From Xanthomonas fragariae (lineage in GTDB: Bacteria > Pseudomonadota > Gammaproteobacteria > Xanthomonadales > Xanthomonadaceae): a stretch of DNA of 64,000 bases. The notes beneath the pieces are model-generated. The model searched no databases and was not told the origin of the DNA. It saw only the letters and a list, made by a program, of their open reading frames with translations. Position numbers and translations under genes: made by a program. Below are positions 1-7,545 of the stretch, piece after piece. How positions within the stretch are numbered: position 1 is the first letter of the stretch; every line of letters begins with the position of its first letter. Where the stretch lies: contig NZ_CP071955.1 of NCBI RefSeq assembly GCF_017603965.1, positions 1,798,001 to 1,862,000 on the forward strand, written 5' to 3'.

Positions 1-1407
1 GAAGCGGCGCACGACCTCGTCGAGGTCGGAAAAATGGGCGTTGGCGGGCAGCACCAGCAGCGAGGTGACCTGGTGCGCGGCGCGCAGCCAGTTCAACTGC
101 GCGGCCAGGGCGCGGTCGCGCTGGCCCATGCCGGCGGTGTCGATCAACACCAGCTTGTAGTCGCGCAGGCGCTCGAGCAGTTCCAGCAGGCTCTCGGCGC
201 TGTCGGCCTCGTGCACCGCGATGCCAAGCTGACGGCCGTAACTGTGCAGCTGCTCGCGGCCGCCGACACGCTGGGTGTCGGTGGTAACAAGGGCCACGTC
301 GCGCGGGGCGTGCTGGGCGGCGAAGCGTTGCGCAAGCTTGGCGATGGTGGTGGTCTTGCCGGCGCCGGTTGGGCCGACCAGAGCGATCACGCCGCCGCGT
401 TCCAGCGGGTCGATCGGGGCAACCGGCAGGCGCTTGGAAAGCAGACCCAGCATCAGCCCGCGGCCACGGTGTAATTCGGTATCGGCCGGAATCTGCTGGA
501 CCACGTCACGGATCAGACCGGCATCGAAGCCGTAGTCGTCCATCAGCTCCAGAGCCTGCGCACGCACCGGTGAGCCACGCAGGCGCTCGTCGGTGAGGCG
601 GTTCATTTCGCGCTCGATCATCTGACGCATCAGCGACAGCTCACCGCGCAACTGCTTGAGTTCTTCATCGTTCTGCGGCGTTGGGGCGGCGGCGACCAGC
701 GCAACCGGAGCCACCACCAGCTGCGGCAACGCGGCCGGCGGCAGGATCTGCGGCAGGGCGTCATCCATGTCGAAGTCGGCCTCGTCGTCGCGGTCGTCCT
801 CGTCTTGGCCGTAGCCGGCGTGGGCGGCGACCGCAAGGGCGGCAGCCATGACCGGCGTCGGTGCGGTGACAGCCTGCACGGCTGCGCGCTGCACCGGGGC
901 GGTGGTCAGAAAGTCGGCGAACAGTTGTTCCGGCATTGCCGACAGCGCGTGTTCCCGGCACGGCGCGGCCGCCACTGCAACCGCATGGGCTAGTGCCTGG
1001 GCGGTGGACGACGGGGCGTCGCTATGTAGCGATGCGGCGACCGGCTTCTGGCGCAGCAGGTTGATCGGCTGGCGCAGCGCCATGGCGGCGATCATGTCGT
1101 TGGCGGCGCTGGCAACGCGTTGGCGCATGCCGGTCTCGGCCGTCGGCTTGAGCGGTGCATGAACTAGGGCGGGAGCTTGTTGCACAGGCGCCTGCTGGAT
1201 CTGGGCCGACTCAGCGGTCGGCGGCTCGGAGCGCGCCGTTTCCAGGGCGCGCTGCACGAGTTCTTCGTCGTAATTGCTGGCCGCGACGATCTCGATGCCT
1301 TCGGCTGTACGACGGTTGGACAGGATCACTGCATCCGGGCCATGTTCTTCACGCACCATGCGGAATGCGGTGCGCATGTCCGGGGCAACGAAGCGTTTGA
1401 TTTTCAT
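1..1407 (-). CDS. flhF: FlhF, flagellar SRP-type GTPase (3' end outside window)
   Basis: The first 469 codons are present and the C-terminus runs off the window. FlhF is an SRP-family GTPase that sets polar flagellar placement and number. The product begins MKIKRFVAPDMRTAFRMVRE, the usual FlhF N-terminus, and goes on to a HGPDAVILSNRR stretch. A long low-complexity linker rich in A, P and V follows, and then the NG domain with P-loop GPTGAGKTTT encoded near 340-385. The ATG at 1405-1407 is the only sensible start. A sigma-54-like promoter lies about 160 bp upstream. In related genomes flhA lies just upstream; here an island of about 10.7 kb separates them. Downstream genes such as fleN and fliA would lie left of the window. 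Confidence 0.95.
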   Translation of the reverse strand, partial: MKIKRFVAPDMRTAFRMVREEHGPDAVILSNRRTAEGIEIVAASNYDEELVQRALETARSEPPTAESAQIQQAPVQQAPALVHAPLKPTAETGMRQRVASAANDMIAAMALRQPINLLRQKPVAASLHSDAPSSTAQALAHAVAVAAAPCREHALSAMPEQLFADFLTTAPVQRAAVQAVTAPTPVMAAALAVAAHAGYGQDEDDRDDEADFDMDDALPQILPPAALPQLVVAPVALVAAAPTPQNDEELKQLRGELSLMRQMIEREMNRLTDERLRGSPVRAQALELMDDYGFDAGLIRDVVQQIPADTELHRGRGLMLGLLSKRLPVAPIDPLERGGVIALVGPTGAGKTTTIAKLAQRFAAQHAPRDVALVTTDTQRVGGREQLHSYGRQLGIAVHEADSAESLLELLERLRDYKLVLIDTAGMGQRDRALAAQLNWLRAAHQVTSLLVLPANAHFSDLDEVVRRF

Positions 1408-1917
1408 GCGAAGTGCCTCAAGGAACGGGACCCGCCGGACGCCGGACGGGTGCGCGATGAATGTGGGTGTGTTGCCAGCGTCATGAGTTGCCTGTCCCGT
1501 TCGTTTGTTCCAATTTCTGCTCTCGCCCCGCAGCGGTGATGCTGTCTGCGGTCCCGCTAGAGCCAATGCACGCGACGTGCCAAAAACGCGGTGCTGGGTT
1601 TTTGACGGGCAGAACGGGGGTTTACGCGCTCCCGTTTGCTGGGTATGCGGGTCGCTGGGTCGAGTTGCGCCAATTTTCTGTCGCGTGCTAACCAACCACC
1701 CGCACGCGCTGAGCAGTTGTGCTGTCTTTAGGGCCGGCGACGGTAACGGGTGTGGGGTAGGCGGGGGATTGGAAGATCCCCGATGGCCATCGGTCCTGGT
1801 TGCGCTGCGCGCCAGAAGACATCCCTGATCGACCTCGGGGGAGAGGTGGTTGAGGCTTCGCAGGTCAACGCAGCTTGGAAGACCTGTGCGAGTTGGGAGG
1901 GCTACTGCCGGCCACTT
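1408..1917. other. Gene-free leader region upstream of flhF
   Basis: About 510 bp between the flhF start and the first MITE. Apart from the sigma-54-like site at 1567-1583 I see no gene. Short open frames here have no recognisable protein features. This is the left border of the accessory island. Confidence 0.6.
1567..1583 (-). promoter_or_regulatory. Sigma-54-type promoter of flhF
   Basis: On the minus strand the sequence reads TTGGCACGTCGCGTGCA. It has GG and GC elements exactly 10 bases apart and a perfect TGGCACG -24 half; the -12 half is GTGC instead of TTGC. It lies about 160 bp upstream of the flhF ATG and points toward it. RpoN2 and FleQ, the cognate factors, are encoded at 35-38.5 kb. 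Confidence 0.65.
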
Positions 1918-1920
1918 TAA

Positions 1921-2039
1921 GAGCGGCCAACAAAACGACTGCGCCGCCGCCAGGCGGGCGCGGCCGGTGCTCGGAATCGGCATATACCACGCGTACCGCA
2001 CTCACCTGGCGACTGCTCGCTACATTTTGTTAGCCACTC
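1921..2039. mobile_element. MITE copy 1 (119 bp, internally deleted)
   Basis: Terminal inverted repeats GAGCGGCCAACAAAAC and, at the right end, the complement of GAGTGGCTAACAAAAT. Flanked by a TAA duplication (1918-1920 and 2040-2042). The core matches the other four copies but lacks about 23 internal bases. The termini resemble those of the IS5-family element at 55303-56168. It encodes no protein. Confidence 0.85.
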
Positions 2040-2090
2040 TAAAACCTCGGCACTCTGCCATCCCGACGACTCAGTAGTACGCAATTGGCA

Positions 2091-2422
2091 TGACGCCGCG
2101 TCCGCGGACGTGCACGACAGTCGATATTTCGAGAGTTTGCTGGATGCGGGCAATCCATCGCGCACGCTTCGCGCCGATGGAGATCCAGCATAAGGGCACG
2201 CGTAGCAAGCCTTTGAGTCCAGCGCAGCAGCGGCGCAATCATCGCATCGCCAAGAATCGGGTATTTGTCGAGCACGCGTTCGCACGCTTGACCCAGCAAG
2301 GTGGCAAGTGTCTACGCACACTCGGCCTGGCACGTGCAAAGGTGGTGATCGGCTTGAAGGTAGCCGGTCATCACCTGCTGCGTCTGGCGCGATTGCAGCA
2401 GGCTGGAATGCGACCGGTATGA
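2091..2422 (+). pseudogene. IS5-family transposase, decayed C-terminal remnant
   Basis: Two frames together resemble the end of an IS5-group DDE transposase. The first (about 2096-2176) reads VHDSRYFESLLDAGNPSRTL. The second (about 2175-2422) contains IQHKGTRSKPLSPAQQRRN, then RVFVEHAFARL and LRTLGLARAKVVIGLKVAG, ending at a stop. The conserved segment containing the second Asp is missing between them, and the N-terminal half is absent. The remnant is therefore frameshifted, deleted and inactive. It differs from the intact IS at 55.3 kb. Its presence marks this stretch as an old insertion hot spot. Confidence 0.75.
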
Positions 2423-2520
2423 AGACCGCAAGCGGGCAAAGTGCTACATCCGTTGCATAAGCAAGCTACGAACGTGGACCAATACGTCAGATCGCTGATC
2501 TTTTGAAAGCATGATACGCA

Positions 2521-2763
2521 TCAAGCGTGTGTCACTGCGGCCATGACTTGATTATTCGAGATGCCGCTGATCTTGATGCGCAGGACATAAGGCTTTACCT
2601 GCGGCAGGTCGAGCGCCTTCCAATAGTCCAGATACGTTGTGGCTTTCAGCGGCACCTGCACCTTCAGCAGCGCCAAGGCGATGAAACCGGACAGGTACAT
2701 CCCGGCAACCAATGCAAGGATCGACACGATCGCTGCAACGCCCACTTTTCCCTTATTACTCAT
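2521..2763 (-). pseudogene. N-terminal fragment resembling VirD4 T4SS coupling protein
   Basis: An 80-residue frame starting at ATG 2761-2763 with GGAGAT upstream. It opens MSNKGKVGVAAI, followed by a hydrophobic segment of about 25 residues and then LKVQVPLKATTYLDYWKALD. From memory this resembles the membrane-anchored N-terminus of Xanthomonas VirD4, the ATPase that recruits XVIPCD effectors to the X-T4SS. The frame then diverges and stops after about 80 codons, so the whole ATPase domain is missing. It follows the last effector gene on the same strand. The family call is from memory without a search; it could instead be a small membrane protein in its own right. Confidence 0.5.
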
Positions 2764-2841
2764 GCATCCATCTCCATGTATCGTTGCGTTCGGCATGTGC
2801 ACGGCGCACGCCGGACTCGGCAGCTCCCACCACCCGTCGCG

Positions 2842-4729
2842 TCAGAGGGTCATGCCGGGCTGTGATTGTGATTGCAGGCGGTCTTGGGCGATGCGCTGGG
2901 CGATCTGCGCATGCTGCAGATCGCCCTCCTGCGCCACCTGCATCGAGTCTTGGATCGACGGTGCCGGCGCGTGCATCGGCACGCACGCGCAACCGAGCGG
3001 GTGGTCGTTATTGGACGCGTACACCGTATTGCGCGCCACATAGAATTCGCCCTTCCAGCCGGGCTTGAAGTAGGACTCGTTCAGCGCCGCGGTGATCTGG
3101 GTCAGGCGCTCTTCTGAAAACCGATGGCCTTGCGCCTGCATCCGCTCCTGTACGTCCGCATACAGTGCATGCCGGGGATGGGCGGGGTCGCTGTAGGGCA
3201 GCAACCCAGGCAACGCCTGCGTGCGTTCGCCCTGGGCCGCAGCAGCGGTGGCCGGCTGTTCCGTGTCGCGTTGCGCATCGCGGGTTTTTTCGTCTTCGGC
3301 GCGTCGCTCGTGCTCGCGCTGCTGCTCCTGTTTTTGCTGCTGTTGCTGCTCCTGTTGCTGTTGGTGCTGCTGCAATTGCAGCTGCTGGTCCTGTTGCAAT
3401 TGCCACTGGCGTTGCTGTTCTAGCGCTTGCGCGTGCATGTTCTGCTGCTGCCCGGACTGTGCGCTGGCGCGCGGGCTCGGCGCTGCTTGCATCGCTGCGG
3501 TCTGGTGAGGTTGTGGAGGTTGCTGCGGTTGCACGGTCATCGTAGGCAGCGTTGTTGCAGCCTGCGCCTGATGGCGTGCCTGCACCTCGCTCATTGCCTG
3601 GCGGATGTCTTCGCTGCTGGTGGTTGCTGCGACGCGTACCACGGCATCGGCATCGCGACGCAGATGCTGGATCGGGCTATCTAGCGAATAATGCCCCAAT
3701 GCATCGCGTTGCAAGGCCAGCGAGGTGGTTGCTGCATCGATCCCGTGCGCATCGCGGGTGCGTTGCACGGCAAGCTGGATCGCATCTGCGGTCGCGGGGT
3801 TGGGCGCAACGCCATAAGCGATATAAGTTGCCTGGGTGTTGGCTTGGTCCTGCTGTTGCAGCGTTTGTCTCTGCCGCGCGGGCATCTGCGCCATCGCCTG
3901 TGCATGCTGCTCCAACGCAGGTTGCAGCCGCGTGCGCGTGGCTTCCAGTTCCAATGCCACATTGCCTTGTGCAACCTCCCCTTGGTGCCGCCACTGGCCT
4001 TGCGCATCACGCTGATAATGTCCGCCGTTCGATGCTTGCAGCGTGTCCGGGTTCAATGCGGTTTGTACAGCGGCAGGCATGGGCCCAATGTCGTCCCAGC
4101 CGTTGCGCTGGTGTGCCGCTTGATAGGTCGCTGCAATCACCGCTGGCCCACGGGCGATGTTGGCTTCCACCACTTGCGCCGCTTGTTGGTCCAATGCGGC
4201 ATTGCGTTCGGGGCTTGCAGGATCAACCGTCCATATCGGCCGATCGTTCTGGTCTAATGCGTCGGCCACCATCCGTGACCACTGGCCGCTCGCAGGATCA
4301 TGTCGCCAATCCCTTTGATAAAGATGGGAGGTATCCGTCTCGCTGGATCGCTGCACATACGGATTACTGGGCTGCACCTTGCCGAGCGCCTGCTCGGTCG
4401 CTTCGCGACTGGCGTGATAATTCAGCTCGCGTGCTTTTTCTGGCAGCGCGAACATGGCCTGCTTTTGCGATGTATCCACGCCATCATTTTGCAGATCGGC
4501 TTTTTGTTGCCGCAGCCACTGATGACCGTTGAACTCCCAGCTCACGCCCTCGTTGTCGGTCTGCGTATAGATGCGACGGTTATCCCAACGTGTCGCGGCC
4601 TGGTCGGCAGCTGCACTGAACAGATACCCATCGGCCAGCACCAGCGCGACTGGGCCGGCACCTGTTGTGCCCACCACGGCAGCGGCGGCGGTTCCGCCTG
4701 CCCAACCGCCCACGCCGCGAGCGCCGAAG
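2842..4729 (-). pseudogene. X-T4SS effector, 3' part with Q-rich linker and XVIPCD-like tail (cut by IS30)
   Basis: Open frame carrying the last ~628 codons of a large effector whose 5' part lies at 5808-6907. Order: a Gly/Ala-rich hydrophobic segment (GARGVGGWAGGTAAAAVVG); a middle region that also occurs in the effector at 7.5-9.5 kb; a strongly Gln-rich tract encoded near 3330-3440; then a C-terminal ~120 residues containing YSDPAHPRHALYADVQERM and ending near the stop. The HP..LY pattern after a Q-rich linker fits the XVIPCD secretion domain of Xanthomonas T4SS effectors. The upstream sequence reads in the same frame across the IS30 insertion (LHF then GARGV), so one ~995-residue gene was split. 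No start signal is evident for this fragment. Confidence 0.7.
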
Positions 4730-5804
4730 GGTGGTCTCAAGATTCAAGTGCAACACGTGATTTGAAAGTTGCCAGTTCATGCTCCATCGCCTCGCTCGGC
4801 GTTTTCCATCCCAACGTCTCGCGTGGACGGGTGTTCATCAGTAATGCGATGTGATTGAGGTACTCCTGACTGACGGTGGACAGATCCGCACCCTTGGGCA
4901 AGAACTGGCGAAGTAGGCCATTGGTGTTTTCGTTGCTTCCGCGCTGCCAAGGCGCGTGTGGATCGGCAAACCACACATTGATGTTCAGTCCCTGCATCAG
5001 CTCGGCATAACACGTCAGTTCGGTCCCGCGATCATAGGTCAAGCTCGTTCGCATCGAAGCGGGAAGCCTTTTCATCTGGCGGGTAAACCCTTCCAGCGCA
5101 TCGGCAGCCGTGCAGCCGTCCATTCGGCACAGCACCACAAAGCGCGTCTTGCGCTCCACCAACGTGCCAACGCAGGAACGATTGAACGCGCCCTTGATCA
5201 GATCGCCTTCCCAATGACCTGGAATCAGGCGCTGTCGCACGTCTTCGGGCCGGTGCACGATGCGTAGTTCCTCCGGCACCCAGGTGCGTTTGGCAGCGGT
5301 CGTACGCCGCAATCCCCGAGTAGGCTTGCCCTGGCGTAAAGCCTCCACCAGCTCCTTTTTCAGGCCACCGCGCGGGTGCGCATAGATCGTTGCGTAGATG
5401 GTTTCGTGGCTGACGCGCTGGGCAGAATCATCCGGATGCATGATCAAGAGCTTGGCAGCAATCTGCTGGGGCGACCAGCGCCACAGCACAAGATGATCAC
5501 GCACCAGCTGGAACAAATCCGTCCCCGGGGTCAGCCTACGCCGCCGAACACTGCGCTGACGCCGCGCTTTGTAACGCCTGGCCGCATCTGCCGCACAGTA
5601 GCTCGTGGCGCCCTGCCTGACCAGCTCCCTGCTCAATGTCGATGGGCTTCTGCACAGAAGTCTGGAGATCGAGCGCAAGCTTTGACCACGCCGTGTTTCG
5701 ATTTGCAGCACCGCGCGCTCTTCTGCACTCAGATGGAGATAGCTTTTTGACATGTGAACACCTTACTTGCTATGAGGGTGTTGCACTTGGAAGTTGAGTC
5801 TAAG
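4730..5804 (-). mobile_element. IS30-family insertion sequence (about 1.07 kb)
   Basis: The boundaries come from comparison with the uninterrupted homologous sequence at 8515-8535, where GCCGAAG runs straight into TGCAATGC. Here the IS sits inside, flanked by AAG (4727-4729 and 5805-5807). The inner termini are inverted: CTCAAGATTCAAGTGCAACA on the left and, on the right, the complement of CTCAACTTCCAAGTGCAACA. One transposase gene fills the element on the minus strand. The insertion splits an effector gene. A solo end of the same type lies at 20209-20231. Confidence 0.85.
4737..5753 (-). CDS. IS30-family transposase
   Basis: 338 residues, the usual IS30 size. The N-terminus (MSKSYLHLSAEERAVLQIET) with RSISRLLCRSPSTLSREL is the IS30 helix-turn-helix. 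The catalytic core shows GHWEGDLIKG with the first Asp, LTYDRGTEL with the second, and the conserved NENTNGLLRQFLPKG block with the Glu of the DDE triad. The C-terminus has LNTRPRETLGWKTPSEAM-like residues. The frame is intact, so the element may still be mobile. The start ATG is at 5751-5753 close to the right end and the stop lies 7 bp from the left end. Confidence 0.93.
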   Translation of the reverse strand: MSKSYLHLSAEERAVLQIETRRGQSLRSISRLLCRSPSTLSRELVRQGATSYCAADAARRYKARRQRSVRRRRLTPGTDLFQLVRDHLVLWRWSPQQIAAKLLIMHPDDSAQRVSHETIYATIYAHPRGGLKKELVEALRQGKPTRGLRRTTAAKRTWVPEELRIVHRPEDVRQRLIPGHWEGDLIKGAFNRSCVGTLVERKTRFVVLCRMDGCTAADALEGFTRQMKRLPASMRTSLTYDRGTELTCYAELMQGLNINVWFADPHAPWQRGSNENTNGLLRQFLPKGADLSTVSQEYLNHIALLMNTRPRETLGWKTPSEAMEHELATFKSRVALES

Positions 5805-6907
5805 AAGTGCAATGCTTCCGAGCGTGCAGCGGTGAGGTTGTCCTGCGACAGCAGCGTGCTCACGCGCTCGCCGGTTTGCACCGCATCGTAGGCGCTTGCC
5901 GCGACTCCCAAACCTGCCAGGCCTGCGGTCATTCCTGCGCGGTGCAGGCCGGGGATTGCAGGCTCGGGCACGGGAATGCGCGCGGGCGGAGCGCCCGGGC
6001 GCACGAGTTCGTCGATGGTGGCCATGCCTTCCAGCCGACTGGCAACCCCGTCGCTGACGTTGAGCTCCGCGTGCTCGGCGAGCAATTTCGCGCTGATGGC
6101 AGGATCGGAATTGGGAATTGCTTGCGCATGTGCTGGCAGATCGCGATGCCAATCGGCTTGTTGCTGCCATTTCTCGCGCAGCTGCTGTGTGACGGCAGGA
6201 TCCTTGAACCACGCATTGCGCGCTTGCTCCAATGCCTGTGCGGGGGCACGCGCGTCGGTACGGCTGTCGTAGAGCTCTGCGCCCTGGCGATTGAAGATGC
6301 GGATTGGCGCGTTGGTCTGCGCGTGTACGGTGTCCAGGCTGATCGGCAGTTTGGTGTAGATGGCTTCGCGTGCGCCTGCGGGGACGTAGCGACCGTAGCC
6401 TTCTTGATCCAGCGATGTTGAAAAGCGTTCATCGACCCCAAGCTCGCTTTCCAGCTTGTGCGCGGCCATTGCGCGTACCTCGACATCGTAACCGCGTGCT
6501 TGCAAATCCTTGATCAGATTTGCGCTCCATTCGCCATTGCTGAGCGTGGTGTCGAAGATCAGGTTCTTCTTGCCTTCGATGGTGGTCTGCAGCAGCTCGT
6601 CGGCCCAGCGGCTGGCATCGGGGTGGGTGTAGCCTGACCATGTGTAGGGGTGGGCGTTGCGGAGGGCTTCTACTTGAGGGTGGAATTTTCTTAATTCGTC
6701 TGGATCTACTGGAACTACATCGCCCTGGAGTTCAAGTGCTGCTGCCTTGGCTAGCCTACCTTTTCCTGCCCCGGGCTGCCCTGCCAAAATAATTGCTCTA
6801 GGTTTAAAATGAGCATTGGCATCATTTAAGCCGCTATTGGGGATAATATTTTCAGAGAAAATTCGGGCATGCGCTTCATCATCAATTTTATCAGGATAGC
6901 CACTCAT
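5729..6907 (-). CDS. Zeta-toxin-type X-T4SS effector, 5' part (truncated by IS30)
   Basis: 392-codon frame of which the last ~25 codons are IS30 sequence; native sequence ends at 5805-5807. Residues about 36-250 form a zeta-toxin kinase fold: Walker A GQPGAGKG at residues 43-50, then VDPDELRKFHPQ and NLIFDTTLSNGEW. Zeta toxins phosphorylate UDP-N-acetylglucosamine and block peptidoglycan synthesis, which would suit an antibacterial effector. After about residue 300 a PEPAIPGLHRAGMTAGLAG segment begins the region shared with the neighbouring effector. The ATG overlaps the stop of the upstream antitoxin-like gene (ATGA). The toxin domain is complete but the secretion-type tail is separated by the IS, so the product could be made but probably not exported. 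Confidence 0.8.
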   Translation of the reverse strand: MSGYPDKIDDEAHARIFSENIIPNSGLNDANAHFKPRAIILAGQPGAGKGRLAKAAALELQGDVVPVDPDELRKFHPQVEALRNAHPYTWSGYTHPDASRWADELLQTTIEGKKNLIFDTTLSNGEWSANLIKDLQARGYDVEVRAMAAHKLESELGVDERFSTSLDQEGYGRYVPAGAREAIYTKLPISLDTVHAQTNAPIRIFNRQGAELYDSRTDARAPAQALEQARNAWFKDPAVTQQLREKWQQQADWHRDLPAHAQAIPNSDPAISAKLLAEHAELNVSDGVASRLEGMATIDELVRPGAPPARIPVPEPAIPGLHRAGMTAGLAGLGVAASAYDAVQTGERVSTLLSQDNLTAARSEALHFLDSTSKCNTLIASKVFTCQKAISI

Positions 6908-7545
6908 TCAATATCACCATTTAATTGATTGAAGTACATTTCGAATTTATCATCGGTAATCCATCTGTACTTGGAACTGGCGCGAAACATTAGAAGCTCT
7001 TTTTCTTGCGCCTTCCCGATTGCCGCTGCGTCGCCGCTTGACTTTGCGCTTTCGAGTTCCTCCCGTGCTTCGGAGATGAAGGACCCTAATCTCCCTTCAA
7101 GGGCCCAAATAGCACCATCAAATGGCATCAATTTAAACGGCCTTTGGACATAAGCATCGAGGACGTCCTGAAGACGTTGGATCAGCTCGGGGTAGTCCTT
7201 GAGTATTTCCCGCAATTTCTGCGGCACGGGCGGCGGTGGAATCGGTTTTTCCTTGAATGGATGATTGAACTTGAGCATGTCGGAGTCGCCGATATCGGAG
7301 AGGGGAGCTTGCGGCTGAGCAGGCGCATCGGTATCGAGTGTAGACGTCTCCAGCACCGGCTGCTCCCACGGCGCGCGCTTCGGCTTGCGCTTGACCTGCA
7401 CCGGCAGCCCGCCGTGTGGGAGTGGACCAAGCTCGCGCACCGTGCGCTCATTGATGATTTGCAGGTCGCGCAGCAGCTGCGCTGCATGCGCCTCCACAAC
7501 GCGGCGCGCCAATGCAGCGTAACGTGACTCCGGTTTATCGCTCAT
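6904..7545 (-). CDS. Putative antitoxin/immunity partner of the zeta-type effector (copy B)
   Basis: 213 residues from ATG 7543-7545, preceded by GAGGG; an upstream in-frame start lacks such a site. No signal peptide, so cytoplasmic. The N-terminal two thirds (MSDKPESRYAALARRVVEAH, a Pro-rich middle with PPPPVPQKLREILKDYPEL, and GRLGSFISEAREEL) are nearly identical to the protein at 11139-11759; the last ~45 residues differ. The stop overlaps the start of the zeta-toxin gene (ATGA), the coupling expected for an antitoxin-toxin pair. I do not recognise a named family; the immunity role is inferred from position and duplication with the toxin. Confidence 0.6.
   Translation of the reverse strand: MSDKPESRYAALARRVVEAHAAQLLRDLQIINERTVRELGPLPHGGLPVQVKRKPKRAPWEQPVLETSTLDTDAPAQPQAPLSDIGDSDMLKFNHPFKEKPIPPPPVPQKLREILKDYPELIQRLQDVLDAYVQRPFKLMPFDGAIWALEGRLGSFISEAREELESAKSSGDAAAIGKAQEKELLMFRASSKYRWITDDKFEMYFNQLNGDIE

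Noticed and set aside
3552..4532. Plus-strand open frame of 326 codons opposite the split effector
   Set aside because: Antisense shadow; the minus-strand product has homology to the neighbouring effector.
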